Shown here one piece after another: positions 62,229 through 64,000 of a DNA stretch of 64,000 nucleotides. Position numbers and translations under genes: made by a program. Under the pieces are notes generated by a model. That model did not search any database, was not told where the DNA came from, and saw only the letters and a program-made list of their open reading frames with translations. Position 1 is the stretch's first letter. Each line of letters begins with the position of its first letter. Origin of the DNA: Amphritea atlantica (GTDB lineage: Bacteria > Pseudomonadota > Gammaproteobacteria > Pseudomonadales > Balneatricaceae); contig NZ_JAHKQE010000028.1 in the NCBI RefSeq assembly GCF_018860855.1, positions 142,526 to 206,525 of the forward strand. Direction: 5' to 3'.

Positions 62229-62801
62229 CTATTGTGCCAAAAAGTTAATCAGTTTGGTGTCGTTGAACGCTCGGTTGACGGTCATGAGCAGAATTTCGTT
62301 GACCATCTTCTGGTTATCAGCGAGTGAAGGCGTCGTTGCATATTGATACTCTTTCTCTGTGCTGTAATTGCCGCTGAGAAATTTGCCATGTTTTTCCGCG
62401 ATGACGTTGATCGTAGCGTTGAGCTTGACTGATTGCAGCGCTTTTTGAGTAGCAGTGTATTCCAAGTTTTGTAGCTGAACCGTTAAGCGTGTGTCAGATG
62501 ATGGTGCCGGCGCCGCTCCGAGTCTGACCACGGCGACTTTGGCTCCCTGTTGCAGTGCGTCGGTGGCAGGGGTTGGCAGATTAACTGGGGCGCGGTCACT
62601 CAAGCGACTGATACGGTAGCCGATGGTATCGCTGTTGCGCATATCTTGGCTGTGGACTTCGATCTGTAGGTCGCTAGGCAGTGACGCTTGAGCACTAACC
62701 GAAGGATGCAGTGGTTCGATGGATACTTGGTGCGGTTTGAATGTGCTGCATCCTGTTAGCAGGATAGCGCCGGTCATTATTGCAATTAAGGCTTTGCGCA
62801 T
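62229..62801 (-). CDS. yajG: YajG-family outer-membrane lipoprotein
   Basis: A 190-residue lipoprotein with signal and lipobox LLTGC (Cys near residue 18). The body shows the YajG/DUF4197-like beta-alpha pattern with DALQQGAKVAVVR and RLTVQLQNLEYTA, then KVNATINVIAEKHGK-like and EKEYQYATTPSLADNQKMVNEIL. The Asp2 rule does not apply (Ser follows Cys), so it should be sorted to the outer membrane. Its role is unknown. It converges on the glycosylase gene and lies three bases after syd. Confidence 0.84.
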   Translation of the reverse strand: MRKALIAIMTGAILLTGCSTFKPHQVSIEPLHPSVSAQASLPSDLQIEVHSQDMRNSDTIGYRISRLSDRAPVNLPTPATDALQQGAKVAVVRLGAAPAPSSDTRLTVQLQNLEYTATQKALQSVKLNATINVIAEKHGKFLSGNYSTEKEYQYATTPSLADNQKMVNEILLMTVNRAFNDTKLINFLAQ

Positions 62802-62804
62802 AGG

Positions 62805-63392
62805 TTATTGCTCCAAATCTGGGATCGTTTTTGGGGTCAGCTTATCTAAAAATAAGGCCAGTGAGTCCGCTAACTTCATAATAGGCTTCTTGCCCGGTTG
62901 TTCCAGCCATACTTCCCCGGTTTGATTGTCGATCGATAAAAACTTCTCTCCATCGGGTTCTGTGCAGGCAAAAAACAGGGTGGGTGGCCGTTTTTGTTTT
63001 TGCTTAGTCAGTAAGTGGCCGACCAAGTTCCCGCGTAGACGTTCACAATCTTTCTCGCTCCAGAGAAATAACAGGCTAAGGTCGCCCCAGTCTGAGGTTG
63101 CGGGAAGAGGTTCTGACCAATAGCGGCGATACCATGTACGCAGATCAAGATGGATACTGTAACCGAGGGCTTGCTCTAGGCGATCGAACATATCATCACA
63201 GCTATTGCTGCTGTCGGGTTGGCGCACCGGTAACCAGTTAACGGGTTGGTCTGGCTCAGCAACGGATTGAAGGCAATCAGAGGGCCATTCCGGGTCATAA
63301 GTCGTCAGTGGGGCGCGACCTATTTGGTCAAGCTGCTGCTTAATTGACAGTTCTACGAAGGCGTCAATTTTAGAAATAAGAGTCTGGGACAT
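62805..63392 (-). CDS. syd: SecY-interacting protein Syd
   Basis: A 195-residue acidic cytoplasmic protein of the Syd family. It has the RAPLTTYDPEWPSDC, WLPVRQPDS, LGYSIHLDLRTWYRRYWSEP and LLFLWSEKDCERLRGNLVGHLL stretches typical of Syd (E. coli 181 residues). Syd binds SecY and may eliminate malformed translocons. It forms an operon with yajG. Confidence 0.92.
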   Translation of the reverse strand: MSQTLISKIDAFVELSIKQQLDQIGRAPLTTYDPEWPSDCLQSVAEPDQPVNWLPVRQPDSSNSCDDMFDRLEQALGYSIHLDLRTWYRRYWSEPLPATSDWGDLSLLFLWSEKDCERLRGNLVGHLLTKQKQKRPPTLFFACTEPDGEKFLSIDNQTGEVWLEQPGKKPIMKLADSLALFLDKLTPKTIPDLEQ

Positions 63393-63603
63393 ATTTTATG
63401 GGGTCCGATACGTCTGGAGATAGGTGGGTGTAGCCATCAGGCTGTCCTGTGATGAGTTTATCAGAGTAATGATCGATCATTGCAAAACTTCATGCTATTT
63501 AGCTTGGCTGTTGGAGGGGGACTGCCGCTTTTAGAATGAATTATTTTAGGATAAACGTTTGACATGCCAAGCAAAATCATTAGAATTCGGCTCTCGATTT
63601 AAG

Positions 63604-63679
63604 GGGCGTGTAGCTCAGTTGGGAGAGCGTCGCCCTTACAAGGCGAATGTCGGGAGTTCGAGCCTCTCCACGCCCACCA
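63604..63679 (+). tRNA. tRNA-Val (anticodon UAC)
   Basis: A complete cloverleaf: acceptor GGGCGTG/CACGCCC, D arm, anticodon arm TCGCC/GGCGA with loop CTTACAA, T arm with GTTCGAG, and an encoded CCA at 63677-63679. Confidence 0.95.
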
Positions 63680-63721
63680 AATCGAATGGCTTGCCAAATT
63701 GTTTTTTATGTGCAAAATGGC

Positions 63722-63749
63722 GGTCGCGGGTTTGAGTACCGTACAATGC
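63722..63749 (+). pseudogene. T-arm remnant of a tRNA-Asp copy
   Basis: GGTCGCGGG followed by TTTGAGTACCGT is a T arm with two changes compared with the functional tRNA-Asp, without any matching 5' half directly before it. It begins the decaying array. Confidence 0.6.
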
Positions 63750-63832
63750 GAAGCGCGAGTTTCGGTTGTTAGATTACCAGTTTGTCACTGATGTGTGGGA
63801 TGGTGGTCGCGGGTTCGAGTCCCGTATAATGC
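63750..63832 (+). pseudogene. decayed tRNA-Asp copy A
   Basis: An 83-base unit that aligns with the true tRNA-Asp. The 5' half has no length change and GTC at offset 34 is kept, the T arm (63805-63825) is perfect, but acceptor pairing is lost and ten extra bases sit between anticodon and T arm. Confidence 0.7.
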
Positions 63833-63915
63833 GGAGCGTGAGTTTCGTCGGTTTGATTACCAGTCTGTCACTGATGTGTGGGATGGTGGTCGCGGGTTCG
63901 AGTCCCGTACAATGT
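63833..63915 (+). pseudogene. decayed tRNA-Asp copy B
   Basis: A second 83-base unit, very similar to copy A, with GTC at 63867-63869 and an intact T arm from 63888. It abuts the functional tRNA-Asp. Confidence 0.7.
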
Positions 63916-63992
63916 GGAGTGGTAGTTCAGTTGGTTAGAATACCTGCCTGTCACGCAGGGGGTCGCGGGTTCGAGTCCCGTCCATTCCGCCA
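63916..63992 (+). tRNA. tRNA-Asp (anticodon GUC)
   Basis: A complete cloverleaf: acceptor GGAGTGG/CCATTCC (one G-T pair), D arm, anticodon arm CCTGC/GCAGG with GTC at 63950-63952, T arm with GGTTCGAGTCC, discriminator G and encoded CCA. Confidence 0.95.
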
Positions 63993-64000
63993 CTATTTTG

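Overview
The window reads as a chromosomal segment of a marine, Oceanospirillaceae-like gammaproteobacterium. This is inferred from the protein families only. Supporting signs are a methylcitrate operon of the acnD/prpF type behind a GntR regulator, two small phasins (polyhydroxyalkanoate storage), a HupSLC uptake hydrogenase with a HupR-type regulator, and gammaproteobacterial housekeeping genes (RsuA, PabB, AlaA, Syd, YajG, YaeQ, HtpX, YgiQ, ThrH). Almost everything is ordinary chromosome; no prophage, insertion sequence or CRISPR array was recognised.

Layout. 1-4.8 kb: the tail of an ATP-NAD kinase-like gene, a small membrane protein, a HupE/UreJ metal permease with an unusually structured 3' region, and a Pat-type protein acetyltransferase. 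5.0-11.7 kb: a HlyU/BigR-type ArsR repressor divergent from a three-gene export unit (MMPL/RND pump, LolA-like periplasmic protein, outer-membrane barrel), then a DUF5610 protein and a DUF2892 membrane protein. The last carries the same palindromic operator as the repressor/pump region. 12-17 kb: UspE-like protein, isochorismatase-family hydrolase, a decayed Bcr/CflA drug pump, PaaY-like protein, and a TetR-dehydrogenase pair with twin operators. 17-26.4 kb: ThrH, RsuA, a short Rho paralogue without the usual N-terminal RNA-binding domain, a MORN-repeat lipoprotein, a RhlE-like helicase, PabB and an alpha/beta hydrolase.

26.5-33.5 kb is the methylcitrate cycle (GntR regulator, prpB, prpC, acnD, prpF), which turns propionyl-CoA plus oxaloacetate into pyruvate and succinate. 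34.1-45.5 kb is a membrane-bound [NiFe] uptake hydrogenase: hupS-hupL-hupC, a strong terminator, a lone HigA-like regulator, then hupD-F-G-H-I-J-K-hypA-hypB-hupR. The small subunit has the two extra cysteines of oxygen-tolerant enzymes. Sigma-54-like promoters lie in front of hupS and hupD, matching the sigma-54 activator HupR at the end of the cluster, with a weaker candidate before the distant hupE. hypC, hypD, hypE, hypF and the partner kinase are not in the window.

45.7-64 kb: a small membrane protein, two phasins each with a pair of TTGTGC-N3-GCACAA-like operators, YejK, YkgJ-type and YaeQ proteins, DUF455, several envelope or unknown proteins, a thioesterase, YgiQ, two related small acidic/basic proteins, HtpX, an RlmK/I-like methyltransferase, a DEDD exonuclease-like protein, AlaA, MsrB, a Tag-like glycosylase, YajG and Syd. 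It ends with tRNA-Val and a tRNA-Asp preceded by two decayed tandem copies of itself.
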